NCBI GenBank assembly: GCA_905193085.1
Contig: CAJJNI010000160.1
Coordinates: forward strand, 1 to 5,783
Direction: 5' to 3'
Source: an uncultured Lachnospiraceae bacterium
GTDB lineage: Bacteria; Bacillota; Clostridia; Lachnospirales; Lachnospiraceae
Length of the DNA stretch: 5,783 nucleotides
The first letter of the stretch is position 1. The number at the start of each line of letters is the position of its first letter. The notes beneath the pieces were generated by a model, which did no database searches, was not told the DNA's origin, and was given only the letters and a program-made list of their open reading frames with translations. The translations under genes and the position numbers were made by a program. Shown in pieces: positions 1-5,783 of the stretch.

Positions 1-67
1 TAACATTAAGTATTCCCATAACATAAGTGTGATTCTGCAAATCAAATTCTCGATTACCTATTTTCAT
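1..67 (-). CDS. folP: Dihydropteroate synthase, N-terminal fragment (cut by window edge)
   Basis: Only the first 22 codons lie in the window; the gene runs off the left edge. The fragment begins MKIGNREFDL and ends with YVMGILNV, which is the first half of the conserved dihydropteroate synthase signature (MGILNVTPDSFSDGG in the family). FolP is a cytoplasmic TIM-barrel enzyme that joins 6-hydroxymethyl-7,8-dihydropterin diphosphate to p-aminobenzoate, giving dihydropteroate; FolC then adds glutamate. The ATG start is supported by an AAGGAG ribosome binding site seven bases upstream. The call rests on a short peptide, but its position downstream of folC strongly supports it. No convincing promoter is visible upstream, so the gene is probably read through from the upstream genes. 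Confidence 0.87.
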   Translation of the reverse strand, partial: MKIGNREFDLQNHTYVMGILNV

Positions 68-74
68 TTTGTCT

Positions 75-80
75 CTCCTT
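75..80 (-). promoter_or_regulatory. Ribosome binding site of folP
   Basis: On the minus strand AAGGAG is followed by a seven-base spacer and then the ATG at 67-65. This is a near-consensus Shine-Dalgarno site and fixes the folP start. Confidence 0.8.
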
Positions 81-114
81 CATGTTATAATAATGTCAGG
101 GTCAAAATATTCCC

Positions 115-172
115 TAATTATGATGCCTACGGATTGCTCCGCACTATGTGTGCTCCTGGCATCATATAATTA
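115..172 (-). repeat. Branched inverted repeat (stem-loop) between the HD gene and folP
   Basis: The outer arms are 115-127 and 158-172. They pair over 13 positions, with a two-base bulge near 165-166: seven pairs of TGATGCC/GGCATCA next to the loop, then six A/T pairs. Inside the loop, 130-141 forms a small hairpin that reads CGGA-GCAA-TCCG in the transcript, a four-base-pair stem closed by a GNRA-type tetraloop. A second, weaker hairpin is possible at 141-153 (GCAC with GTGC), sharing base 141. The hexamer TGCTCC occurs twice on the plus strand, at 135-140 and 151-156. The HD gene's stop codon (164-162) lies within the outer stem. No run of U follows, so this is not a standard intrinsic terminator. 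It may be a dispersed intergenic palindrome, an mRNA stabiliser or processing site, or a small regulatory leader. The structure is seen directly; the role is unknown. Confidence 0.65.
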
Positions 173-674
173 TGTCTTTATTTTTCTCTTCTTCGGACCA
201 TTTGCACATAGCATATGCATCACACGAAAAACAGCATCTTGAAGCTTTATCTGCTTTGTAGAGAATATCTGCAAGGCAGCCGCCTTTCCTGGTAATATCA
301 CTCTGCCCGTGACTGTGCTGTAATATTGCCCGGCTTATAATATCTGCCTCTTTCTCATCAAAATCACAGTCCAGTAATATTGTGCGTGCAAGAACTGCAC
401 CTGTCTGTTCATGTGGGATTCCTTTTTCATACTGTTCTGCCCGCCCCAAATCATGAAGCAGTGCAGCAGCATAAATATATTCATCAATTATATCTGATAA
501 GACATGGCCGTTTTGTAACTTATATTCAGCTAAATAAATACAGCCGATTCTTGCAACATCAAGCAGATGTTCTATACCATGTCTGCAGAATATTCTGTCT
601 TTTTCGTATTTCTTTATTTTACTTAAATTTTCCACAAACAACTCATGTTTAAATATCTTATTTATTCTTTCCAT
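162..674 (-). CDS. HD-domain phosphohydrolase-like protein in the folate cluster
   Basis: This 170-residue soluble protein belongs to the HD superfamily of metal-dependent phosphohydrolases. Visible ligand-type residues are H32 and H36 (RHGIEH), the H74-D75 pair (ALLHDLGR), H88 (IPHEQTG), H120 and H122 (ILQHSHG) and a late Asp at 142 (LYKADKASR). This is the expected order for a metal-binding HD fold. After the domain comes a cysteine cluster, C147, C148, C151 and C157, with W159 (CCFSC...CKW), which could bind another metal. The ATG start at 674 has a modest AGGGA site six bases upstream and lies 15 bases after the folC stop. The substrate is unknown. Its place between folC and folP suggests pterin or folate metabolism. 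One precedent is archaeal MptB, an HD-family phosphodiesterase acting on a dihydroneopterin cyclic phosphate. A general nucleotide phosphohydrolase is the main alternative. Confidence 0.85.
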   Translation of the reverse strand: MERINKIFKHELFVENLSKIKKYEKDRIFCRHGIEHLLDVARIGCIYLAEYKLQNGHVLSDIIDEYIYAAALLHDLGRAEQYEKGIPHEQTGAVLARTILLDCDFDEKEADIISRAILQHSHGQSDITRKGGCLADILYKADKASRCCFSCDAYAMCKWSEEEKNKDIII

Positions 675-689
675 TATATTTCCCTGATA

Positions 690-1994
690 TTATTTCTGAT
701 TACTGCAATATTCTTTTTCAAACTCAGCAAGAAAAGAAAATGAGCCAAACACAACAACTAAGTCATTACAGGTTATACTTTGCCGTAAGAATCTCACTGC
801 TTCTTCTATAGTTGTAGCACTCACTGTATTTATTCCATAATCTTCCGCGGTATTTTTAAGAACCTGCGAATCAAGCTGTCTGTTATGAATATTTGTCGGA
901 ATCGTTATAAGCTCTGTGCACTTAACAGCTACCGTTTTGATTACACTCTCATAATCTTTATCAGAAAGCATACCTGCTACCATAATTATTTTATCAAACT
1001 TTCTGACAGAAGTGTATTCTGACAATGATTCTGACAGTGCTTCTGCTGCTGCCAGATTATGCGCTCCGTCTATAATCACATCGGGATTTGTGCCAATAAG
1101 TGTAAATCTGCCTTTCCACTCAGTCTGTTTTAATGCCATTTTAACACATCTGTCACTAAAGGCAAAGCCTGTTTTTTTAAGCACATTTATTACCTCAAGC
1201 ACTACAGTTGCATTGTCAGTCTGGCGGCTTCCCATAAGACTTATTTCATACACATCTTTATCATTATAAATAAATTTCTGTAAATTGTCACTAAATTTTT
1301 GTAAAATAGTGTAATTTCCTGGATAAATAACTTTGGTGCCGGCATCAGCCGCCGCTTTTTCCAAAACTTCGCAGACTTCTTTTTTCTGTATTGAGCTTAC
1401 GACATATGAACCTTTCTTTATTATTCCTGATTTATGCATTGCAATCTCTTCTAATGTGTTTCCAAGAATATTAGTGTGGTCTATTGATATCGGTGCAAAA
1501 ACAGCGCATAGTGGTGCACTAATAATATTCGTAGCATCCATGTCACCACCAAGTCCGACTTCTAATAAAACAATATCACATTTTTTCTCTTTAAAATAAA
1601 TAAATGCTGCCGCAGTCTCAATTTCAAATGCAGTTGGTCTCCTGTGTCCATCATGTTCCATTTCATCTGACACTTTAAGAATCTGCTGAAGAATTTGTGC
1701 ATAATTTTCTTCTGATATAGCCTCATGACACACACTTATAGTCTCTCTTCTGTCAAAAACAGCAGGCGAGGTAAATCTGCCTGTGATATACCCCGCCTTG
1801 TTAATTATCTCATATAAAAATGCAATTATAGAACCTTTTGCATTTGTTCCTGCAACATGAATAAATTTAAGCTCATTTTGTGGATTTCCAAGCCTGTACA
1901 TCAGTTCTTCCATACAGTCCAGACCATAAATACTGCCTTTTCTTTCTATATTTGTAATAATTTTCTCTGCATTTTTATAGTTCACTTTTTTCAA
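690..1994 (-). CDS. folC: Dihydrofolate synthase / folylpolyglutamate synthase
   Basis: FolC ligates L-glutamate to dihydropteroate, making dihydrofolate, and in many bacteria extends the polyglutamate tail; it acts in the cytoplasm and uses ATP. The 434 residues match the usual length of this Mur-ligase-like family. Visible motifs are the P-loop AGTNAKGS (48-55), FTSP (74-77), EVGLGGDMDATN (145-156), IDHTNILGNT (171-180) with the lysine of HKSG (187-190), KGRF (294-297) and DGAHN (309-313) leading into the C-terminal domain. Several motifs depart from the family's usual form: GTNGKGS has Ala in place of its second Gly, SPH is SPA, GGRLDATN is GGDMDATN, and PGRF is KGRF. The start shown is TTG at 1994, overlapping the trhP end by 20 bases, with GAGAAG eight bases upstream. 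A GTG at 1985 would give a protein starting MNYKNAEK and is a credible alternative. Proximity to folP favours a real dihydrofolate synthase role. Confidence 0.94.
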   Translation of the reverse strand: MKKVNYKNAEKIITNIERKGSIYGLDCMEELMYRLGNPQNELKFIHVAGTNAKGSIIAFLYEIINKAGYITGRFTSPAVFDRRETISVCHEAISEENYAQILQQILKVSDEMEHDGHRRPTAFEIETAAAFIYFKEKKCDIVLLEVGLGGDMDATNIISAPLCAVFAPISIDHTNILGNTLEEIAMHKSGIIKKGSYVVSSIQKKEVCEVLEKAAADAGTKVIYPGNYTILQKFSDNLQKFIYNDKDVYEISLMGSRQTDNATVVLEVINVLKKTGFAFSDRCVKMALKQTEWKGRFTLIGTNPDVIIDGAHNLAAAEALSESLSEYTSVRKFDKIIMVAGMLSDKDYESVIKTVAVKCTELITIPTNIHNRQLDSQVLKNTAEDYGINTVSATTIEEAVRFLRQSITCNDLVVVFGSFSFLAEFEKEYCSNQK

Positions 1995-3216
1995 CTTCTT
2001 TTCTTCTCAAAATATCATAATTATCAGGTTTTTCACTTAAAACAACCCTCAACTGCTGCTGTGGGTGCGGTGCACTCTCCATAGTTTCGCCTTTGTCATC
2101 AATAATAGACAACACTTTGGCTTCAACATTTCGTCCGTCAGGTTTCATTATTTCAATCGTCTCGCCAACGCTGAACTTATTTCTCTGCTCAAGTGCAAAA
2201 CTTCCATCTTCATCCACATCAGACACTATACCAAGATAAGTGTATTCCTTGATGTATGTGTTATTGTCATAAATCTGTGCATCATCGGACGGTTTTCCGT
2301 AAAAGAAACCTGTAGTAAACTGTCTGTAAGTACACTTTGAAATTTCATCAAGATACCAGTCCATGTTAGCTTTATATTTTTCCGGTGATTCTAAATAATC
2401 ATCAATCGCTTTTCTGTAAGTTCTTGCAACTGTCGCAACATAAAGTGCTGTCTTCATTCTTCCTTCTATTTTGAAACTGTCAATCCCGGCATCAATCAAG
2501 TCAGGAATATGCTCTATCATACATAAATCTTTGGAATTAAAAATATAAGTTCCTCTTTCATTTTCATAAACCGGATAGTATTCACCCGGTCTTTTCTCTT
2601 CTACGACAGCATATTTCCATCTGCAAGGATGTGTACATGCCCCGTGATTGGCATCTCTGCCTGTAAAGAAATTGCTGAGCAGACATCTTCCTGAATATGA
2701 AATGCACATAGCTCCATGAACAAATGTTTCTATTTCCAAATCATCGGGAATATTTTCTCTTATTTCTTTAATTTCACGCAGTGATAATTCTCTTGCCGAC
2801 ACAACTCTCTTAGCACCAAGTGACTGCCAGAATCTGTAAGTCATATAATTTGTATTATTTGCCTGAGTGCTTACATGAAGCTCCATATCAGGTAAAACTT
2901 CTTTTGCTATCGTAAATACACCCGGGTCGGAAATTATAAGTGCATCAGGCTTTATTTTGCCAAGCTCCCTAAAATATTCCCTCACACCGTCAAGGTCATA
3001 GTTGTGTGCTAAAATGTTAGCTGTAACATACACTTTAACACCATGCTTATGTGCGAACCCAATGCCCTCGGCCATATCTTCTTTTGAAAAATTCTTAGCC
3101 TTAGCCCTGAGTCCAAAAGCTTCACCGCCAATATATACTGCATCTGCTCCAAATATAACTGCAGTCTTTAATACTTCAAGACAACTTGCAGGTATAAGTA
3201 ATTCTATATCTCTCAT
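1975..3216 (-). CDS. trhP: U32-family tRNA 5-hydroxyuridine synthase (TrhP/YrrO type)
   Basis: The 413-residue protein carries the full U32 signature at 163-181 (E-x-F-x2-G-A-M-C-x4-G-x-C-x-L-S). Cysteines 171, 178, 194, 198 and 232 are candidates for the iron-sulfur cluster expected in this family. Residues 1-270 look like the TIM-barrel-type core, which begins IELLIPAS and includes GADAVYIGG (23-31) and the conserved SFKIEGRMK (247-255). Residues from about 325 to 400 look like the small beta-barrel C-terminal domain. Although annotated historically as peptidases or collagenases, E. coli TrhP and B. subtilis TrhP1/TrhP2 hydroxylate tRNA U34 using a prephenate-dependent route. Length and the trmR neighbour match B. 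subtilis YrrO (TrhP2). The ATG start has GAGGAG nine bases upstream, directly after the trmR stop. Another U32 subfamily, RlhA, modifies 23S rRNA; the trmR context argues for the tRNA role. Confidence 0.9.
   Translation of the reverse strand: MRDIELLIPASCLEVLKTAVIFGADAVYIGGEAFGLRAKAKNFSKEDMAEGIGFAHKHGVKVYVTANILAHNYDLDGVREYFRELGKIKPDALIISDPGVFTIAKEVLPDMELHVSTQANNTNYMTYRFWQSLGAKRVVSARELSLREIKEIRENIPDDLEIETFVHGAMCISYSGRCLLSNFFTGRDANHGACTHPCRWKYAVVEEKRPGEYYPVYENERGTYIFNSKDLCMIEHIPDLIDAGIDSFKIEGRMKTALYVATVARTYRKAIDDYLESPEKYKANMDWYLDEISKCTYRQFTTGFFYGKPSDDAQIYDNNTYIKEYTYLGIVSDVDEDGSFALEQRNKFSVGETIEIMKPDGRNVEAKVLSIIDDKGETMESAPHPQQQLRVVLSEKPDNYDILRRKEVEKSEL
2003..2008 (-). promoter_or_regulatory. Ribosome binding site supporting the folC TTG start
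   Basis: On the minus strand GAGAAG lies eight bases before the TTG at 1994-1992, inside the last codons of trhP. A second purine stretch, AAGAAG, lies nine bases before the GTG at 1985-1983, so both starts are possible. The TTG has the better-spaced site; the GTG gives an N-terminus more like that of typical FolC proteins. Confidence 0.5.
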
Positions 3217-3231
3217 GTTTTAAGACTCCTC

Positions 3232-3870
3232 TTATTTTTTTACACTGAGTGTAACTCCATCAGCTACAGGAAGAACGGTTGTAACAATATCTTCCCTGTG
3301 ATTAAGTTCATATAAATATTCCCTCATTCTGCTGTGAATAGTGCGGTTCCGCCTTGTTACCGCAAATCTGGACTCAACAATTTCTCCATCCTGAAGCACA
3401 TTGTCAGAAACAAGCAGTCCATTCTTTGCCAAAAGTCTCATAACATGTGGTAAGAAGTTAATATACTGCCCCTTCGCTGCGTCCATAAAAATAAAATCAT
3501 AACATTCATCAAGGTCTTCCATTATCTCCAATGCATCTCCTTCAAGCAATGTTATTTTTCTATCTTTGTCGAATTTATTGAAATTTTCTTTTGCAACAGG
3601 AATTCTCTTCTCGTATTTTTCAATTGTAGTTATTTTTGCTTCAGGACAATATTCGCTCATTAAAAGTGCCGAAAAACCAATTGCAGTCCCTACTTCAAGA
3701 ATTTTTACCGGTTTTTTCAAAGTAAGCAGAAATCTCAGCAAATCCTGCATTTCTTTACGAATAACAGGCACATTATCTTCAAGTGCCTGTCGTTCAAGTT
3801 CTAAAAGCCTGTCTGATGGTTCATTGCACAAAGAGCGAACATATGTAAGCATTCTTTCATCAACAATCAT
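3232..3870 (-). CDS. trmR: tRNA 5-hydroxyuridine O-methyltransferase (TrmR/YrrM type)
   Basis: This 212-residue class I SAM-dependent methyltransferase belongs to the O-methyltransferase 3 (catechol-O-methyltransferase-like) family. Motif I is ILEVGTAIGFSALL (57-70). The acidic residue at the end of strand 2 is E84 (TTIEKYEKR), GDAL is at 111-114, and FMDAAKGQY is at 128-136. The metal-site residues expected in the family are D130, D156 and N157 (VSDNVL). The basic stretch TRRNRTIHSRMREY (172-185) could serve tRNA binding. B. subtilis TrmR methylates 5-hydroxyuridine at tRNA position 34 to 5-methoxyuridine, using SAM. The next gene encodes the hydroxylase-type enzyme that makes its substrate. 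The gene starts five bases after the MltG-like stop, with GGAG ten bases upstream overlapping the end of that gene. A small-molecule catechol-type methyltransferase is the alternative, less likely in this context. Confidence 0.88.
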   Translation of the reverse strand: MIVDERMLTYVRSLCNEPSDRLLELERQALEDNVPVIRKEMQDLLRFLLTLKKPVKILEVGTAIGFSALLMSEYCPEAKITTIEKYEKRIPVAKENFNKFDKDRKITLLEGDALEIMEDLDECYDFIFMDAAKGQYINFLPHVMRLLAKNGLLVSDNVLQDGEIVESRFAVTRRNRTIHSRMREYLYELNHREDIVTTVLPVADGVTLSVKK

Positions 3871-3875
3871 TTTAT

Positions 3876-4265
3876 TTATTCTCCATCTTTTGTCTGTGAT
3901 GACTGGGTAACTATAGCATTCATAATTTCTTTGGCATTCATGTCCGTTGTCAAATCATAACTGCCCGGCACAAGCTTTCTTCCTGCTTCGTAACAATATG
4001 ACTGCGCCAAAAATACATATGCGTCCTGAATAAGCCCCCTTCTCTCAAGCATATTTCCAATATCAAGAACAGAGTCGCCTTCTGCAATGGTTATTGTAAC
4101 ATCTCTGGCATCTTCCTTGCTTGTCATTGACTCGTCCATAAATACAGCATGTCCAAAATCATAAGCTTTTGCGGCACCCTGCACCAGCAATATTACAATT
4201 ACAACCATTGCAATTAAATAAATGGCTTTTTTAATTATATTTACGGCAGTAATCTGTGATTTCAT
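3876..4265 (-). CDS. MltG-like membrane protein lacking the transglycosylase domain
   Basis: The 129-residue protein has a short basic N-terminus (KK at 12-13) and one hydrophobic membrane segment at about 14-30. A linker follows, then a domain at 56-119 that resembles the LysM-like N-terminal part of MltG/YceG (VTITIAEGDSVLDIGNMLERRGLI, split here as VTITIAEGD at 56-64 and IGNMLERRGLI at 69-79; KLVPGSYDL at 97-105; AKEIMNAIV at 111-119). Full MltG proteins such as B. subtilis YrrL are about 340-360 residues and carry a catalytic Glu domain that cleaves peptidoglycan; that domain is absent here. The domain probably faces outside the membrane. The reading frame is intact, with a strong AGGAGG site eight bases before the ATG, and trmR follows after five bases, so there is no decayed remainder. 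It sits where yrrL stands in B. subtilis. It may be a non-catalytic partner or peptidoglycan-binding anchor; its function is unproven. Confidence 0.82.
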   Translation of the reverse strand: MKSQITAVNIIKKAIYLIAMVVIVILLVQGAAKAYDFGHAVFMDESMTSKEDARDVTITIAEGDSVLDIGNMLERRGLIQDAYVFLAQSYCYEAGRKLVPGSYDLTTDMNAKEIMNAIVTQSSQTKDGE

Positions 4266-4273
4266 TCCTATTG

Positions 4274-4279
4274 CCTCCT
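4274..4279 (-). promoter_or_regulatory. Strong ribosome binding site of the MltG-like gene
   Basis: AGGAGG on the minus strand lies eight bases before the ATG at 4265. It is the closest match to the consensus in the window and supports this short open reading frame being translated from its own start rather than being a remnant. Confidence 0.75.
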
Positions 4280-4286
4280 AAGTATA

Positions 4287-5783
4287 TTACACTTCCATTA
4301 TTATAGGTAAAATCATAGGATTTCGTTTAGTTTTCTTCCATAAAAATTCACTGAGGGAATCTCTGATTTCAATCTTAATCTTGCCCCAGTCTGATATATT
4401 ACGGTCAAGACACTGTTCGAGTGAATCATATACAACACTTCTTGCTTCTTCGAGTAAATCTTCTGATTCTCTTACATAGACAAATCCCCTTGACACAATA
4501 TCAGGTCCTGAAAGAAGGTTATTGCTGTATTTTTCAAGTGTCATAACTACTATCAGTATTCCGTCTTCTGACAGGTGCTGTCTGTCTCTTAAAACAATAT
4601 TTCCAACATCACCAACACCAAGACCATCAACAAGAATTGCTCCTGTATGAACCTGTCCTGTTACTGCTGCACCTTCATCATCTAATTCAAGAACATCTCC
4701 TGATTTCATAATAAATACATTTTCTTTCGGAATACCAAGACTCATAGCAACTCCTGCCTGTGCCTTTAAATGGCGGTATTCACCATGAACAGGTATCGCA
4801 TACTTTGGTTTTACAAGAGAATATATTAACTTAATCTCTTCCTGACACGCATGACCTGAAACATGAGTATCCTGGAAAATAACATCAGCGCCCTTAATGG
4901 ATAATTCATTGATTACATTAGATACAGCCTTTTCATTTCCCGGTATAGGGTTTGAACTGAAAATAACAGTATCTCCCGGCTGAATTGTAACTTTCTTATG
5001 AACACCTGCTGCCATTCTTGAGAGTGCAGCCATTGATTCGCCCTGACTTCCTGTAGTAATCAAAACCATCTGTTCATCAGGATAATTCTTCATCTGCTCA
5101 ATATCTATAAGTGTTCTGTCAGGAATATTAAGATATCCAAGCTCTGCCGCAGTAGAAATTATGTTAACCATACTTCTACCTTCAATGACAACTTTTCTGC
5201 CATATTTGTATGCGGAATTAATTATCTGCTGGACACGGTCAACATTTGATGCAAATGTAGCAATTATAATCCTTGTATTCTTATGGTCCGCAAAAATTGT
5301 ATCGAAGGTCTTTCCGACTGTCTTCTCTGACATTGTAAATCCAGGTCTCTCAGCATTTGTACTGTCGCACATAAGCGCAAGAACACCTTTTTTTCCAATT
5401 TCTGCAAATCTCTGTAAATCGATTGCATCACCAAATACCGGTGTATAATCCACCTTAAAGTCACCTGTATGGACAACTATTCCTGCCGGTGAATAAATAG
5501 CAAGGGCAGAAGCATCTGCAATACTGTGATTTGTCTTTATAAATTCAATTCTGAAACACCCTAAATTAATTGACTGTCCATGCTTAATAACTTTCCTCTT
5601 AGTAGTTCTCTGCATGTTACATTCTTTTAATTTATTATCGATAATTCCAATTGTAAGTTTTGTAGCATAGATAGGAACATTAATATCCTTAAGTACATAC
5701 GGGAGTGCTCCTATGTGGTCTTCATGACCATGTGTAATCACGAATCCTTTAACTTTTTCAATATTATCTTTAAGATAGGTTAC
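4287..5783 (-). CDS. rnjA: Ribonuclease J (5' end outside window)
   Basis: RNase J is a cytoplasmic metallo-beta-lactamase/beta-CASP nuclease with 5'-3' exonuclease and endonuclease activity, used in mRNA decay and rRNA 5'-end maturation. The frame stays open to the right edge, with 498 residues in the window. In window numbering, the metal motif HGHEDH is at 18-23, a histidine follows in NHS (85-87), and the aspartate is in HTGDFK (105-110). The beta-CASP part includes ATFASN (175-180), GSQGE (245-249) and HVSGH (307-311), and PVHGEYRHL lies at 331-339. All expected zinc ligands are present, so this resembles active RNase J1 rather than a degenerate copy. The spacing of these residues fits the B. 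subtilis J1 pattern and implies about 55 missing N-terminal residues. The GTG at 5741 encodes an internal Val just before HGHEDH and cannot be the start. The C-terminal domain ends RNPMILPIIMEV. The stop lies 21 bases before the MltG-like gene. Confidence 0.96.
   Translation of the reverse strand, partial: VTYLKDNIEKVKGFVITHGHEDHIGALPYVLKDINVPIYATKLTIGIIDNKLKECNMQRTTKRKVIKHGQSINLGCFRIEFIKTNHSIADASALAIYSPAGIVVHTGDFKVDYTPVFGDAIDLQRFAEIGKKGVLALMCDSTNAERPGFTMSEKTVGKTFDTIFADHKNTRIIIATFASNVDRVQQIINSAYKYGRKVVIEGRSMVNIISTAAELGYLNIPDRTLIDIEQMKNYPDEQMVLITTGSQGESMAALSRMAAGVHKKVTIQPGDTVIFSSNPIPGNEKAVSNVINELSIKGADVIFQDTHVSGHACQEEIKLIYSLVKPKYAIPVHGEYRHLKAQAGVAMSLGIPKENVFIMKSGDVLELDDEGAAVTGQVHTGAILVDGLGVGDVGNIVLRDRQHLSEDGILIVVMTLEKYSNNLLSGPDIVSRGFVYVRESEDLLEEARSVVYDSLEQCLDRNISDWGKIKIEIRDSLSEFLWKKTKRNPMILPIIMEV

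Noticed and set aside
84..105. Possible folP promoter: TTGACC at 105-100 and TATAAC at 89-84 on the minus strand.
   Set aside because: The two hexamers are only 10 bases apart, far from the usual 16-18, and no good -35 box lies at the right distance from TATAAC. Sequence alone does not support a promoter.
98..115. Small hairpin AGGG/CCCT with a ten-base loop, as a terminator after the HD gene.
   Set aside because: Four pairs with a large loop and no following U run are too weak; the larger hairpin beside it also lacks a U tract.
1975..3216. U32 protein as a secreted collagenase or protease.
   Set aside because: No signal peptide is present, the cysteine pattern and trmR neighbour fit the TrhP RNA-modification family, and the peptidase label is historical.
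3876..4265. The MltG-like gene as a frameshifted pseudogene.
   Set aside because: The following gene begins five bases after the stop, no catalytic-domain remnant is visible in any frame, and the ribosome binding site is strong.
380..5448. Several plus-strand open frames of 70-114 codons, for example at 1012-1269, 1333-1599, 3566-3910 and 5161-5448.
   Set aside because: Each lies opposite a well-recognised minus-strand gene, has no recognisable protein family, and is best explained as a chance antisense frame.
5264..5476. A 70-codon minus-strand frame within RNase J.
   Set aside because: It is out of frame inside a clearly conserved coding region and shows no recognisable domain.
5739..5741. 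GTG as the start of RNase J.
   Set aside because: The frame continues upstream to the window edge with residues typical of RNase J (VTYLKDNIEKVKGF), and starting here would remove the N-terminal beta-lactamase strands.

Overview
This 5.8-kb window is a tightly packed run of seven genes, all on the minus strand, so transcription reads from the right edge to the left. Base composition is AT-rich. Shine-Dalgarno sites of the AGGAG type precede most genes, one start is TTG, and the protein families match Bacillota. The RNase J gene and the MltG-like/TrmR/TrhP order resemble the Bacillus subtilis yrrL-yrrM-yrrO segment. An HD-domain gene inside a folate cluster, AT-rich coding and short gaps suggest a clostridial gut-type bacterium, most likely Lachnospiraceae. 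That family placement is inference from general resemblance, not from a database match.

In transcription order the layout is as follows. (1) 5783-4287: RNase J, cut by the right edge and lacking about 55 N-terminal residues. (2) 4265-3876: a 129-residue membrane-anchored protein that matches only the N-terminal part of MltG (YceG/YrrL). (3) 3870-3232: a SAM-dependent O-methyltransferase of the TrmR/YrrM type. (4) 3216-1975: a U32-family protein of the TrhP type. (5) 1994-690: FolC, which starts with TTG inside the end of trhP. (6) 674-162: a small HD-domain phosphohydrolase-like protein with a cysteine-rich tail. (7) 67-1: the first 22 codons of FolP, cut by the left edge. The four gaps between consecutive genes up to the HD gene are 5 to 21 bases and there is one overlap. 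The only larger gap is 94 bases between the HD gene and folP, and it holds a branched inverted repeat.

Three functional blocks share the run. RNase J is the main mRNA decay and 5'-end maturation nuclease in many Bacillota. TrhP and TrmR act in sequence on the tRNA wobble uridine: U34 becomes 5-hydroxyuridine and then 5-methoxyuridine. FolC and FolP catalyse the last steps of dihydrofolate synthesis, and the HD protein between them is a candidate for an unassigned pterin phosphate-removal step. I see no internal promoter or terminator that clearly divides the run, so most or all of it may be one transcript.

I find no mobile element, CRISPR array, tRNA or rRNA. The points most worth a second look are the HD protein in the folate block, the MltG-like protein without its catalytic domain, and the hairpin before folP. 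None of these amounts to a demonstrated new system.
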